Assembly (NCBI GenBank): GCA_030625445.1
Contig: DAOUQU010000134.1
Coordinates: forward strand, 1 to 5,175
DNA: 5,175 nucleotides
Direction of reading: 5' to 3'
DNA from: Gammaproteobacteria bacterium
GTDB lineage: Bacteria; Pseudomonadota; Gammaproteobacteria; Chromatiales; Chromatiaceae
The notes under the pieces: generated by a model
What the model was told of the DNA's origin: nothing
Database searches by the model: none
Seen by the model: only the letters and a program-made list of their open reading frames with translations
In this document: positions 1 through 4,853 of the stretch, in pieces
How the letters are laid out: each line of letters starts with the position of its first letter
How positions within the stretch are numbered: position 1 is the stretch's first letter
Program-made: the position numbers and the translations under genes

Positions 1-245
1 CGGGGGAACTGGTCGAGGCGGCGCAAACAGCGGTTCTTGAAATTGCCGGATACGAGAGCAAACTCTCCACCTCCGGCGGCACCTCCGACGGACGCTTCAT
101 TGCCCCCACAGGGGCCCAGGTGCTGGAACTCGGGCCATTGAATAAAACCATTCACCAGGTCGATGAATGCGTTGCTGTTAAGGATCTCGATCTGTTGAGC
201 AGCATCTATCAGCGCATGCTTAAAGAGCTGCTGACGACTGAATGA
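1..245 (+). CDS. dapE: Succinyl-diaminopimelate desuccinylase, C-terminal part
   Basis: This is the last 80 codons (reading from base 3, stop TGA 243-245) of DapE, the dinuclear-zinc M20 amidohydrolase that splits N-succinyl-LL-2,6-diaminopimelate into succinate and LL-diaminopimelate in the cytoplasmic lysine/peptidoglycan pathway. The visible part carries the family's C-terminal signature: STSGGTSDGRF, then a GAQVLELGPLNKTIHQVDE segment. The histidine encoded at 153-155 matches the conserved C-terminal zinc-ligand histidine of DapE. The end, a helix reading YQRMLKELL, aligns with the E. coli C-terminus without extra residues. The N-terminal catalytic domain and start lie outside the window. 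The gene converges on hinT across a repeat-filled spacer. Identification rests on recalled family motifs and is strong. Confidence 0.93.
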   Translation, partial: GELVEAAQTAVLEIAGYESKLSTSGGTSDGRFIAPTGAQVLELGPLNKTIHQVDECVAVKDLDLLSSIYQRMLKELLTTE

Positions 246-253
246 AGCCCGGA

Positions 254-289
254 CATGCGGCGCAATGCCCTGCGATTATTGCGCCTTAC
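254..289 (-). repeat. 36-bp palindromic intergenic repeat, copy 1
   Basis: Read on the minus strand, this 36-bp element begins GTAAGGCGCAAT and ends ATTGCGCCGCATG. The arms GGCGCAAT (259-266) and ATTGCGCC (278-285) form a perfect 8-bp stem with an 11-nt loop, and CATG flanks it on both sides (254-257, 289-292). A diverged copy of the same length lies on the plus strand at 4098-4133 and matches at 27 of 36 positions. It resembles the widespread proteobacterial intergenic palindromes of the GTAGGGYGC...GCRCC type (recalled, not searched). Transcribed in either direction it would form a hairpin, but no T-tract follows, so it is not a typical intrinsic terminator. Confidence 0.7.
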
Positions 290-296
290 ATGCTTT

Positions 297-364
297 CGCG
301 GCCAGAAGGCCGGCTCCTACAGACTGCGCAGACTCATGATGTGGGAGCGGTCATCTGACCGCGA
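297..364. repeat. Inverted pair of REP-like palindromes (REPIN/BIME-like)
   Basis: Two 24-bp elements face each other. The left one (297-320), read on the minus strand, starts GTAGGAGCCGG and ends TGGCCGCG. The right one (341-364, plus strand) starts GTGGGAGCGG and ends TGACCGCGA. They share the GTRGGAGCSG head, a central CTTCTG/CATCTG-like loop and a CCGCGA tail, the hallmark of REP sequences beginning GTRG and mobilised by REP-associated tyrosine transposases (RAYT) in gammaproteobacteria. Each folds by itself; 347-362 is a perfect 7-bp stem around TC. The 20-bp middle contains the palindrome CTGCGCAG (324-331). The pair sits between the 3' ends of convergent dapE and hinT, a favoured REP location, where it could stabilise both mRNA ends. 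Confidence 0.8.
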
Positions 365-395
365 TGATACAACGCTATATTGACAATGGAATACG

Positions 396-746
396 CTATG
401 GCCAGGGCGGCCATCCCATCGGTTTGCCACCGAGCAGGTGCATGTGAATATGAAACACGGTCTGCCCGGCATCTGCATTGCAATTCATCACCGCGCGGTA
501 ACCCCGTTCAGCCAGGCCTTCGCTGGCGGCGATCTCTTTGGCGGCAATGTACATCCTGCCGACAATTTCCGAGTTCCCTGCATCGATCTCGTTGAGAGTC
601 GCAATATGCTGGCGTGGAATCACCAGGATATGCGTTGATGCCTGTGGATTGAGGTCCCGAAAAGCCACCACATCATTACTCTCATAGACAAACTCGGTAT
701 TGAAATCACCATTTGCAATCTTGCAAAAGAGACAATCATCTGCCAT
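396..746 (-). CDS. hinT: HIT-family purine nucleoside phosphoramidase (HinT)
   Basis: This 116-residue protein is a single HIT domain. HinT enzymes hydrolyse the P-N bond of adenosine 5'-phosphoramidates and aminoacyl-adenylates and act as small cytosolic homodimers. The histidine triad is complete: H99-I-H101-M-H103-L-L, with the middle histidine as the expected nucleophile. Upstream motifs FRDLNPQAxTHILVIP (residues 29-44) and GYRAVMN match HinT over the full length. The N-terminal CLFCKI (C5, C8) is the Cys pair found in many bacterial HIT proteins that bind zinc. The C-terminus ends GKPMGWPPWP. The ATG is preceded by a clear AGAGAGGAG ribosome site, and only 18 nt separate it from the recR stop, so it is probably the last gene of the dnaX-ybaB-recR operon. 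Confidence 0.93.
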   Translation of the reverse strand: MADDCLFCKIANGDFNTEFVYESNDVVAFRDLNPQASTHILVIPRQHIATLNEIDAGNSEIVGRMYIAAKEIAASEGLAERGYRAVMNCNADAGQTVFHIHMHLLGGKPMGWPPWP

Positions 747-764
747 TTCAGTTACTCCTCTCTC

Positions 765-1361
765 TTATTGGAATTCACGGCGGCCGGATATCGCATGCGA
801 CAGGGTGCCGCCATCCAGGTATTCCAGTTCACCACCCAGCGGCACGCCATGTGCGATACGTGTAGTAAGCACGTTGTAGCGAGCGGCCATTTCGCTGATG
901 TAGTGAGCCGTCGCCTCACCTTCAACCGTCGGATTTGTCGCCAGAATCACCTCTGCAATCTCTCCCTCGGCAAGGCGCTGCTGCAACTCCTCCATCCCGA
1001 TCTCGGCTGGACCCAGCCCATCGAGCGGCGACAGGCGACCGTGCAGCACAAAGAAAAAACCGCAATAGTCGGTTGACTGCTCGATCGCCTCAAGCTCTCC
1101 GGGGGTCTCAACCACGCACAACAGCGTATTGTCACGACGCTGGCTGCTGCAGATCGAGCAGGTTTGCAGCTCAGTGAGGGTACGGCAGCGGCTGCAGCGG
1201 CCAATTTTCTGCATCGCCTGGTGCAATAGCTCGCCGAGGTGTTTGCCACCATCACGATCGCGTTCCAGGAGATAAAAAGCCATGCGCTGAGCAGACTTTT
1301 GACCTACTCCGGGCAGGCAGCAGAGCGCATCGATGAGGTTTTTCAGCAGTCCCTGCGCCAT
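765..1361 (-). CDS. recR: Recombination mediator protein RecR
   Basis: RecR works with RecO (and RecF) to load RecA onto SSB-coated single-stranded gaps during recombinational repair; it forms a ring-like tetramer that clamps DNA. The 198-residue product (E. coli RecR is 201) shows the standard order: an N-terminal helix-hairpin-helix with LPGVGQKSAQRMA (residues 16-28), a four-cysteine zinc finger (C56, C59, C68, C71), a Toprim domain with ATNPTVEGEAT, and the C-terminal RIAHGVPLGGELEYLD-type segment. The ATG overlaps the ybaB stop as TGATG. No strong Shine-Dalgarno lies just upstream, so translation is probably coupled to ybaB. Nothing appears missing or frameshifted. Confidence 0.97.
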   Translation of the reverse strand: MAQGLLKNLIDALCCLPGVGQKSAQRMAFYLLERDRDGGKHLGELLHQAMQKIGRCSRCRTLTELQTCSICSSQRRDNTLLCVVETPGELEAIEQSTDYCGFFFVLHGRLSPLDGLGPAEIGMEELQQRLAEGEIAEVILATNPTVEGEATAHYISEMAARYNVLTTRIAHGVPLGGELEYLDGGTLSHAISGRREFQ

Positions 1362-1687
1362 CAGAAGGGCAGCTTGAATCCCGGCGGCAAATTCAATCCT
1401 GAAGTGAGACCGGACATGCTCTGCTCCGCCATCTCCGCCACACGATGAGCGGCATCATTGAAAGCTGCAGCGACCAGATCTTCCAGCATATCCTTATCAT
1501 CTCCAACCAGGGTATCGTCGATCGCTATGCGTCGAACCTCATGTTTGCCATTCATGGTCACCTTCACCATGCCGCCGCCTGATTCACCAGTCACCTCTTC
1601 ATTGGCAAGCTGCTGCTGCGCCTTCTGCATATCTTCCTGCATCTTCTGCGCCTGCTTCATCATGTTGCCGAGTCCGCCTTTTATCAT
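1361..1687 (-). CDS. ybaB: Nucleoid-associated protein, YbaB/EbfC family
   Basis: This 108-residue protein matches YbaB/EbfC end to end (E. coli: 109). It opens with GGLGNMMKQAQKMQEDMQ, the amphipathic N-terminal helix. The core EVTGESGGGMVKVTMNGKHE and the DMLEDLVAAAFNDAA segment follow, and it ends LPPGFKLPF. Family members are dimers with a tweezer-like shape that bind DNA with low specificity. The location between dnaX and recR is the conserved one for this family. The ATG is preceded by AGAAGG, a moderate ribosome site. The stop overlaps the recR start by one base. A 143-bp spacer filled by a repeat-like element separates it from dnaX. Confidence 0.96.
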   Translation of the reverse strand: MIKGGLGNMMKQAQKMQEDMQKAQQQLANEEVTGESGGGMVKVTMNGKHEVRRIAIDDTLVGDDKDMLEDLVAAAFNDAAHRVAEMAEQSMSGLTSGLNLPPGFKLPF

Positions 1688-1729
1688 ATTTAATACCTTC
1701 TACCCTATGAATTAATCTGCTGTATCACC

Positions 1730-1813
1730 GTAGGCCGTTCCTGCGCATCCTGCGCTCACGGCATTTGTACATCCATGTACGGCAGGCGTGGAAGCCTCGT
1801 TCCTCGCAATGAC
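1730..1813 (-). repeat. Repeat-like element in the dnaX-ybaB spacer
   Basis: The 143-bp gap between dnaX and ybaB is mostly occupied by a compact structured element. On the minus strand it begins TCATTGCGAGGAACGAGG, a phrase common in dispersed intergenic repeats of many proteobacteria (recalled, not searched). It continues through the perfect 14-bp hairpin unit GTACATGGATGTAC (1767-1780, 6-bp arms) flanked by CACG/CGTG (1757-1760, 1787-1790). It then has two near-identical 9-bp units in tandem (1740-1748 and 1749-1757; plus strand CCTGCGCAT, CCTGCGCTC). GGAACG occurs at both ends of the element. No T-tract follows the hairpin, so it is unlikely to terminate transcription. It would lie in the dnaX-ybaB mRNA if they are co-transcribed. 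Confidence 0.5.
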
Positions 1814-1830
1814 AAAAATATCAGAACTGC

Positions 1831-3474
1831 CTAAACCGGTTTGACCGTCTCTTCGAGCAGCGTTGCGCCCAACTGCTGCCGGGCAGCTTTGACTAACGGA
1901 TCCTGCGCCATCTGTTCGCGTGCATCCACAACTTTTTGTTCATCGGCCTGCGCCTGCTGCTGCGCCGGAGTATCGCTGCCAAGTTCGCCAATTTCGATCT
2001 CCAGCAGCAGTGATTTATTATTGAAATGTTCACACAACGCTGTCTGCAAACGTCTTTCAGACATCTCACTTTTCAATGCGCGGTGATTCTGCTGAAGCGT
2101 CAGGCAGACCTTCTTCTCATCGATGCTTTTTAATACGCAATTTACCGCCAGTTGACGACTCACCCCGCCCAGGTCAAGTGCTGCAACAATCGCGGACCAG
2201 TCATCTGCGGTTGATGTTTGAGCAGGTGGCGCTTGCGGAGTTGTTGTCTGCTGGTCTGAAGCATAGTTTGGAGATGCCTGCTGAATTTTTTGATTGCCGG
2301 GCTGCGGTGTTGACTGTGCAGGGGAAGCAGTGGCAGCGGGACGCTGTTGCGTTCTCTTCTCCGCCACAGCCTTCTGCGGCCTGCTCCCCCCGGCATCAGG
2401 TCGAAAAGCCAGCATGCGCAGCAGCACCATCTCGAAGCCGCTGCGCAGATCAGGGGCATGAAACATATCCCGCTTGCCGGTAACTCCAATCTGATAATAG
2501 AGCTGCACCTCTTCAGGTTGCAGGCAATTTGCCAATTGCGACAATCGGGATGCATCCGCCTCATCCCTCTCCACACCGGGCACTGCCAGCTCGATGGCAA
2601 TGCGATGCAGAATACGCAGCATCTCATCCAGCACCGAGCGAAAATCCGGAGCACGCTCGGCGACTTCAGCGATGCGCTCCATCAGCAGTGCGCCGTCACC
2701 ACAGGCAACTGCATCCAGCAGTCCATAGACATAGTCACGCGAAACCGTCCCCAGCATCACCTGCACCTGGGATTCGCGCACTTCACCGCCGCCAAAAGCA
2801 ATCGCCTGATCCATCAGACTCAATCCGTCACGCATACTGCCGTCAGCACCTGAAGCCAGCAGCGCAAGCGCCTGCGCATCAAAATCAATTTTTTCGGAAG
2901 TCAGAATATGCTGCAGCTGACCCCTAATCTGATCCGGCGTCAAACGCTTCAGACCAAACTGCAGGCAACGTGACAGGACCGTCATGGGTAGTTTTTGCGG
3001 ATCTGTTGTTGCCAACAGAAACTTGACATGCGGAGGCGGCTCCTCAAGTGTCTTCAGCAGCGCATTGAAACTGCCCGCAGAAAACATATGCACCTCATCG
3101 ATCAGGTACACCTTGTAGCGTCCCCGCACAGGCGCGTAGGGAACATTTTCGAGCAGTTCACGGGTCTGATCGACCTTGGTGCGTGAAGCCGCATCAACCT
3201 CCAGCAGATCGATGAAACGCCCCTGATCGATCTCCTGACAGGAGCTGCACTCACCGCAGGGCTTCGAAGAGATACCCTCTTCGCAGTTCAGGGCTTTGGA
3301 AAAAATCCGCGCCAGGGTGGTTTTACCGACACCGCGGGTGCCGGTAAAGAGATAGGCATGATGCAGACGATCATTGTCCAGCGCATTGGAAAGCGCCTGC
3401 ACAACATGCTGCTGCCCCACCAGCTCGTCAAAGCTGTGAGGCCGCCACTTTCGCGCCAGCACCTCGTAAGACAT
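1831..3474 (-). CDS. dnaX: DNA polymerase III subunits tau/gamma
   Basis: DnaX is the AAA+ motor of the clamp loader and, as tau, the hub linking polymerase cores and DnaB in the replisome. The 547-residue product has Walker A GTRGVGKT (residues 45-52), a zinc module (C64, C73, C76, C79), Walker B VYLIDEVHM (122-130), sensor-1 LATTD (154-158) and the SRC arginine finger (168-170). The collar domain follows to about residue 365. A Gln/Ala/Pro-rich linker (about 365-425) leads to the tau C-terminal domain, which starts near W426 and ends with the typical DPLVKAARQQLGA segment. It is shorter than E. coli tau (643) mainly in the linker. The ATG lies 36-40 nt after the SRP RNA with no strong ribosome site. 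The canonical frameshift heptamer is absent; see the A-run at 2286-2291. Confidence 0.97.
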   Translation of the reverse strand: MSYEVLARKWRPHSFDELVGQQHVVQALSNALDNDRLHHAYLFTGTRGVGKTTLARIFSKALNCEEGISSKPCGECSSCQEIDQGRFIDLLEVDAASRTKVDQTRELLENVPYAPVRGRYKVYLIDEVHMFSAGSFNALLKTLEEPPPHVKFLLATTDPQKLPMTVLSRCLQFGLKRLTPDQIRGQLQHILTSEKIDFDAQALALLASGADGSMRDGLSLMDQAIAFGGGEVRESQVQVMLGTVSRDYVYGLLDAVACGDGALLMERIAEVAERAPDFRSVLDEMLRILHRIAIELAVPGVERDEADASRLSQLANCLQPEEVQLYYQIGVTGKRDMFHAPDLRSGFEMVLLRMLAFRPDAGGSRPQKAVAEKRTQQRPAATASPAQSTPQPGNQKIQQASPNYASDQQTTTPQAPPAQTSTADDWSAIVAALDLGGVSRQLAVNCVLKSIDEKKVCLTLQQNHRALKSEMSERRLQTALCEHFNNKSLLLEIEIGELGSDTPAQQQAQADEQKVVDAREQMAQDPLVKAARQQLGATLLEETVKPV

Positions 3475-3513
3475 ATCAGTAGACGTATTGAAACATAGAG
3501 TCAGAAATTAGGA

Positions 3514-3625
3514 GGTGACCCGCACAAGCCACACCCCGGCACACGAATCAACTGCTGCGGCTGCTCCCTTCCAGGCCTGACCGGGTTCACAATCTATCGT
3601 TGCGAGGGGACCCATGCGTGTCACC
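3514..3625 (-). ncRNA. ffs: 4.5S RNA, bacterial small signal recognition particle RNA
   Basis: On the minus strand this about 112-nt segment is the small SRP RNA that binds Ffh and targets nascent membrane proteins to FtsY. The Ffh-binding apex is evident at 3559-3582: GGTCAGG, a GGAA tetraloop (3572-3569) and AGCAGCC. The 5' arm TCGCAACGATAG matches the CGCAACG element of the E. coli RNA, and the 3' arm GTGTGCCGGGGTGTGGC matches its counterpart. The ends pair as GGTGAC-ACGCA with TGCG-GGTCACC, which fixes the approximate boundaries; a few bases at each end are uncertain. A TATAAT box lies upstream and dnaX begins 36-40 nt downstream with no terminator in between, so a longer transcript processed at the SRP stem is plausible. 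Confidence 0.95.
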
Positions 3626-3637
3626 ATTAAGCTCGCC

Positions 3638-3643
3638 ATTATA
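3638..3643 (-). promoter_or_regulatory. Probable -10 box for the SRP RNA (and dnaX operon)
   Basis: A perfect TATAAT on the minus strand lies 12 nt before the predicted 5' end of the SRP RNA and is followed by a G/C-rich discriminator (GGCGAGC), as is common for stable-RNA promoters. The -35 region at 17-bp spacing (GCAGCA) is poor, so an activator or UP-like contribution may be needed, or another start is used. The expected transcription start falls a few bases upstream of the mature 5' end. Confidence 0.5.
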
Positions 3644-3688
3644 TCGAATTTTGAGGATTGTGCTGCTTATTTTCTGCACAGAATTCAA

Positions 3689-3717
3689 TTGCGTTAAACA
3701 CGCACTTTCTATACAAT
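3689..3717 (+). promoter_or_regulatory. Promoter of tRNA-Ser(GGA)
   Basis: TTGCGT (3689-3694) and TACAAT (3712-3717) are separated by exactly 17 bp, and the expected start is a few bases ahead of the tRNA 5' end at 3729. The discriminator CCCGCCC is very C/G-rich, typical of stringently controlled stable-RNA genes. It is divergent from the SRP RNA promoter; the two RNA genes share a 103-bp spacer. Confidence 0.65.
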
Positions 3718-3728
3718 CCCGCCCTTCT

Positions 3729-3816
3729 GGAGAAGTGTCCGAGTGGCTGAAGGAGCACGCCTGGAAAGTGTGTATACGGCAACGTATCGAGGGTTCGAAT
3801 CCCTCCTTCTCCGCCA
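3729..3816 (+). tRNA. tRNA-Ser, anticodon GGA
   Basis: An 88-nt class II tRNA with encoded CCA. Acceptor arms GGAGAAG (3729-3735) and CTTCTCC (3806-3812) pair perfectly, followed by discriminator G3813 and CCA (3814-3816). The anticodon stem CACGC/GTGTG encloses the loop CTGGAAA with anticodon GGA at 3763-3765, reading UCC and UCU serine codons. The long variable arm ATACG-GCAA-CGTAT is the serine-type identity element. The T arm is GAGGG-TTCGAAT-CCCTC. The terminal 19 bases recur 181 bp downstream, and transcription probably continues through that repeat to the terminator at 4010-4041. Confidence 0.97.
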
Positions 3817-3876
3817 GATATAACCTCTGCTATATAATCCCATATCTGTTATTGATCCTTGAACCATTATTGGACA

Positions 3877-3988
3877 GGGAGGGATGAGAACCCGATAGAG
3901 GGTTTGATAAAATCGCAGGAAGCGATTTTAGCTGCCGCAGGCAGACCCCGAAGGGGCGAAGGGCAGGACGTCCGGAGTAATCCCTCCT
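3877..3988 (+). other. Candidate structured RNA segment downstream of tRNA-Ser
   Basis: The segment is a run of consecutive hairpins with little spacer between them. They are AACCC/GGGTT (3889-3893, 3900-3904), a 9-bp TAAAATCGC/GCGATTTTA (3908-3916, 3922-3930), CTGCC/GGCAG (3932-3936, 3940-3944), CCCC-GAA-GGGG (3946-3956) and palindromic GGACGTCC (3966-3973). GGAGGGAT (3878-3885) can close the whole array by pairing with ATCCCTCC (3980-3987) in the duplicated tRNA end, giving a multi-branched fold. It lies between the tRNA-Ser promoter and a strong terminator, so it is very probably transcribed. No convincing coding frame is present. It may be a stable RNA, a processing decoy or a mobile repeat; the function is unknown. 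Confidence 0.55.
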
Positions 3989-3997
3989 TCTCCGCCA
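3979..3997 (+). repeat. Exact 19-bp duplicate of the tRNA-Ser 3' end
   Basis: The 19 bases aatccctccttctccgcca at 3979-3997 are identical to 3798-3816, the 3' T-arm strand, acceptor strand, discriminator and CCA of the tRNA. The preceding base differs (T3978 versus G3797), and the following bases are similar but offset (ATATAG versus GATATA). Such duplications arise as tRNA attachment-site repeats of integrating elements, or as tRNA-linked tandem repeats of the E. coli tyrT kind. Confidence 0.9.
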
Positions 3998-4009
3998 ATA
4001 TAGAGAGAT

Positions 4010-4041
4010 AACCCGCTGATATATAGCGGGTTTATTTTTTT
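4010..4041 (+). terminator. Rho-independent terminator after the tRNA-Ser unit
   Basis: AACCCGCT (4010-4017) and AGCGGGTT (4025-4032) form a perfect 8-bp stem with a 7-nt loop, followed by TTTATTTTTTT. It is a strong intrinsic terminator on the plus strand, placed just after the duplicated tRNA end. On the minus strand the downstream sequence is not T-rich, so it should work mainly in one direction. Confidence 0.92.
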
Positions 4042-4097
4042 GCGGAAATTTACCCACCTTCATACCACCCGAATGAGCTGGTTTCCACAAGCATTTC

Positions 4098-4133
4098 GCA
4101 GGGCGCGATTAGCACCGCGCATTGCTCCGCATG
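4098..4133 (+). repeat. 36-bp palindromic intergenic repeat, copy 2 (diverged)
   Basis: Plus-strand sequence from GCAGGGCGCGATTAG to GCATTGCTCCGCATG is the same length as, and matches 27 of 36 positions of, the element at 254-289 read in the opposite direction. The ends GGCGC and the final CCGCATG are conserved; the palindrome is partly decayed. The rest of the 4042-4214 spacer shows no gene, RNA or further repeat that I can support. Confidence 0.6.
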
Positions 4134-4214
4134 CAAACCCAGGCGGTTGCCAACACTCAGAACTCCACAAGGATAAATTACTGGTTCAAGTTGTCCCTAA
4201 CCCGGGGTAGATCC

Positions 4215-4520
4215 TTACGCCATAAACTCCAGCCCTTTACGGTCCACAAGATCAAGCAACTTCAGGGATGCCCCGTTTGGCTTTTTTTGACCCCGCTCCC
4301 ATTTCTGTATGGTGGAGAGGCTGATATTCAGATGAACAGCAAATACTGCCTGGCTTGCTTTGTTATATAGCCGGATTTGTTTAATTTGGGCAGCTGTATA
4401 CTTTTTTACAGGTGGCAGGCATAAGGCATCAAACTCTCGCATGGTTGTGGCATCCATGACTCCAGCTTTATGAAGTCTATCAGCTGTCTCATGAATTGTA
4501 TCCAGTATCGATTTATCCAT
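4215..4520 (-). CDS. HigA-like antitoxin / XRE-family HTH regulator
   Basis: This 101-residue protein is an antitoxin-type transcriptional regulator. Its C-terminal half is a Cro/CI-type helix-turn-helix, from QIKQIRLYNKASQAVFA (45-61) through LSTIQKWERGQKKP (68-81), followed by a short LKLLDLV helix. The N-terminal half (HETADRLHKAGVMDATTMREFDALCLPPVK) is the segment usual for antitoxins paired with RelE-like toxins of the PF06296 type. Such proteins neutralise the toxin by binding it and repress their own operon. The ATG has a good ribosome site (GAGGTGG) and overlaps the toxin gene's 3' end by 8 bp, the toxin-first order of higBA loci. The frame is intact. Its autoregulatory promoter should lie upstream of the toxin, where the DNA appears rearranged. 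Confidence 0.85.
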   Translation of the reverse strand: MDKSILDTIHETADRLHKAGVMDATTMREFDALCLPPVKKYTAAQIKQIRLYNKASQAVFAVHLNISLSTIQKWERGQKKPNGASLKLLDLVDRKGLEFMA

Positions 4521-4821
4521 CGTTGTCCACCTCTATCAGTTCATTGACACGCAAGGCCCTCGTCAACCTCTTATCATCATAACTCAGTAAATGCGTCGCC
4601 AATAGTTTAAGCGCCTTCAACTCCTTCATTGAAACATTCGCCCGCTTGTTCTTGGCAAAGCCATACATGAAAAAGGCTTTATTCTCTAGTTTGAAAGCGA
4701 TGATCGTTCGAGCGCCACCACTCTTGCCTCGTTTTTGAAGAGCAATCCGCTTTTTGTAGACATGGCCTCCAAGATCCGCATCATTGAGGCCTCGTTCCAT
4801 CTCGGAAACGGCCTTTTGCAA
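4513..4821 (-). CDS. RelE/HigB-like toxin, N-terminally truncated (probable pseudogene)
   Basis: The product matches RelE-like toxins of the PF06296 type: EMERGLNDADLGGHVYKKRIA, then SGGARTIIAF, FFMYGFAKNKRAN and MKELKALK, ending ELIEV. Such toxins are ribosome-associated mRNA nucleases. The only upstream start is TTG at 4821, giving 102 residues with no ribosome site; an internal ATG at 4800 gives 95. Recognisable similarity continues upstream of the TTG back to the W encoded at 4851-4849 (W-NCAGLDNDSL, compare the family's WARKxGLxDxxL), but no start codon lies in that stretch and the frame is closed by TAA at 4878-4876. The usual first strand (V-FKTK-F) is missing in all frames, so about 20 residues are lost. 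The partner antitoxin is intact. Activity is doubtful. Confidence 0.75.
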   Translation of the reverse strand: MQKAVSEMERGLNDADLGGHVYKKRIALQKRGKSGGARTIIAFKLENKAFFMYGFAKNKRANVSMKELKALKLLATHLLSYDDKRLTRALRVNELIEVDNDG

Positions 4822-4853
4822 TGAGTCGTTATCAAGCCCCGCACAATTCCAGC

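Noticed and set aside
254..364. CRISPR array
   Set aside because: The repeats are of two different families, are palindromic and in opposite orientation, and show no regular spacer pattern.
2160..2654. 164-codon open frame on the minus strand inside dnaX
   Set aside because: It is the +1 frame of dnaX, rich in Cys, Trp and Arg in the manner of a shadow frame, with no domain and no ribosome site.
3510..3518. Perfect Shine-Dalgarno sequence AGGAGGTGA on the plus strand
   Set aside because: No start codon with a usable frame follows at a suitable distance; it is the complement of the SRP RNA 3' end.
3816..3847. AGATAT...ATATCT inverted repeat just after the tRNA
   Set aside because: Only 6 A/T-rich bases with a 20-nt loop, no T-tract; not convincing as a terminator or site.
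3600..3887. Open frame of 95 codons on the plus strand
   Set aside because: It runs through the SRP RNA complement, the promoter spacer and the whole tRNA-Ser gene, and the product has no recognisable features.
3830..4090. 86-codon open frame on the minus strand
   Set aside because: It crosses the terminator and the hairpin array; the composition follows the palindromes and not a protein.
4122..4370. 82-codon open frame on the plus strand
   Set aside because: It begins inside the palindromic repeat and runs antisense through the antitoxin's HTH coding region; no protein family is recognisable.
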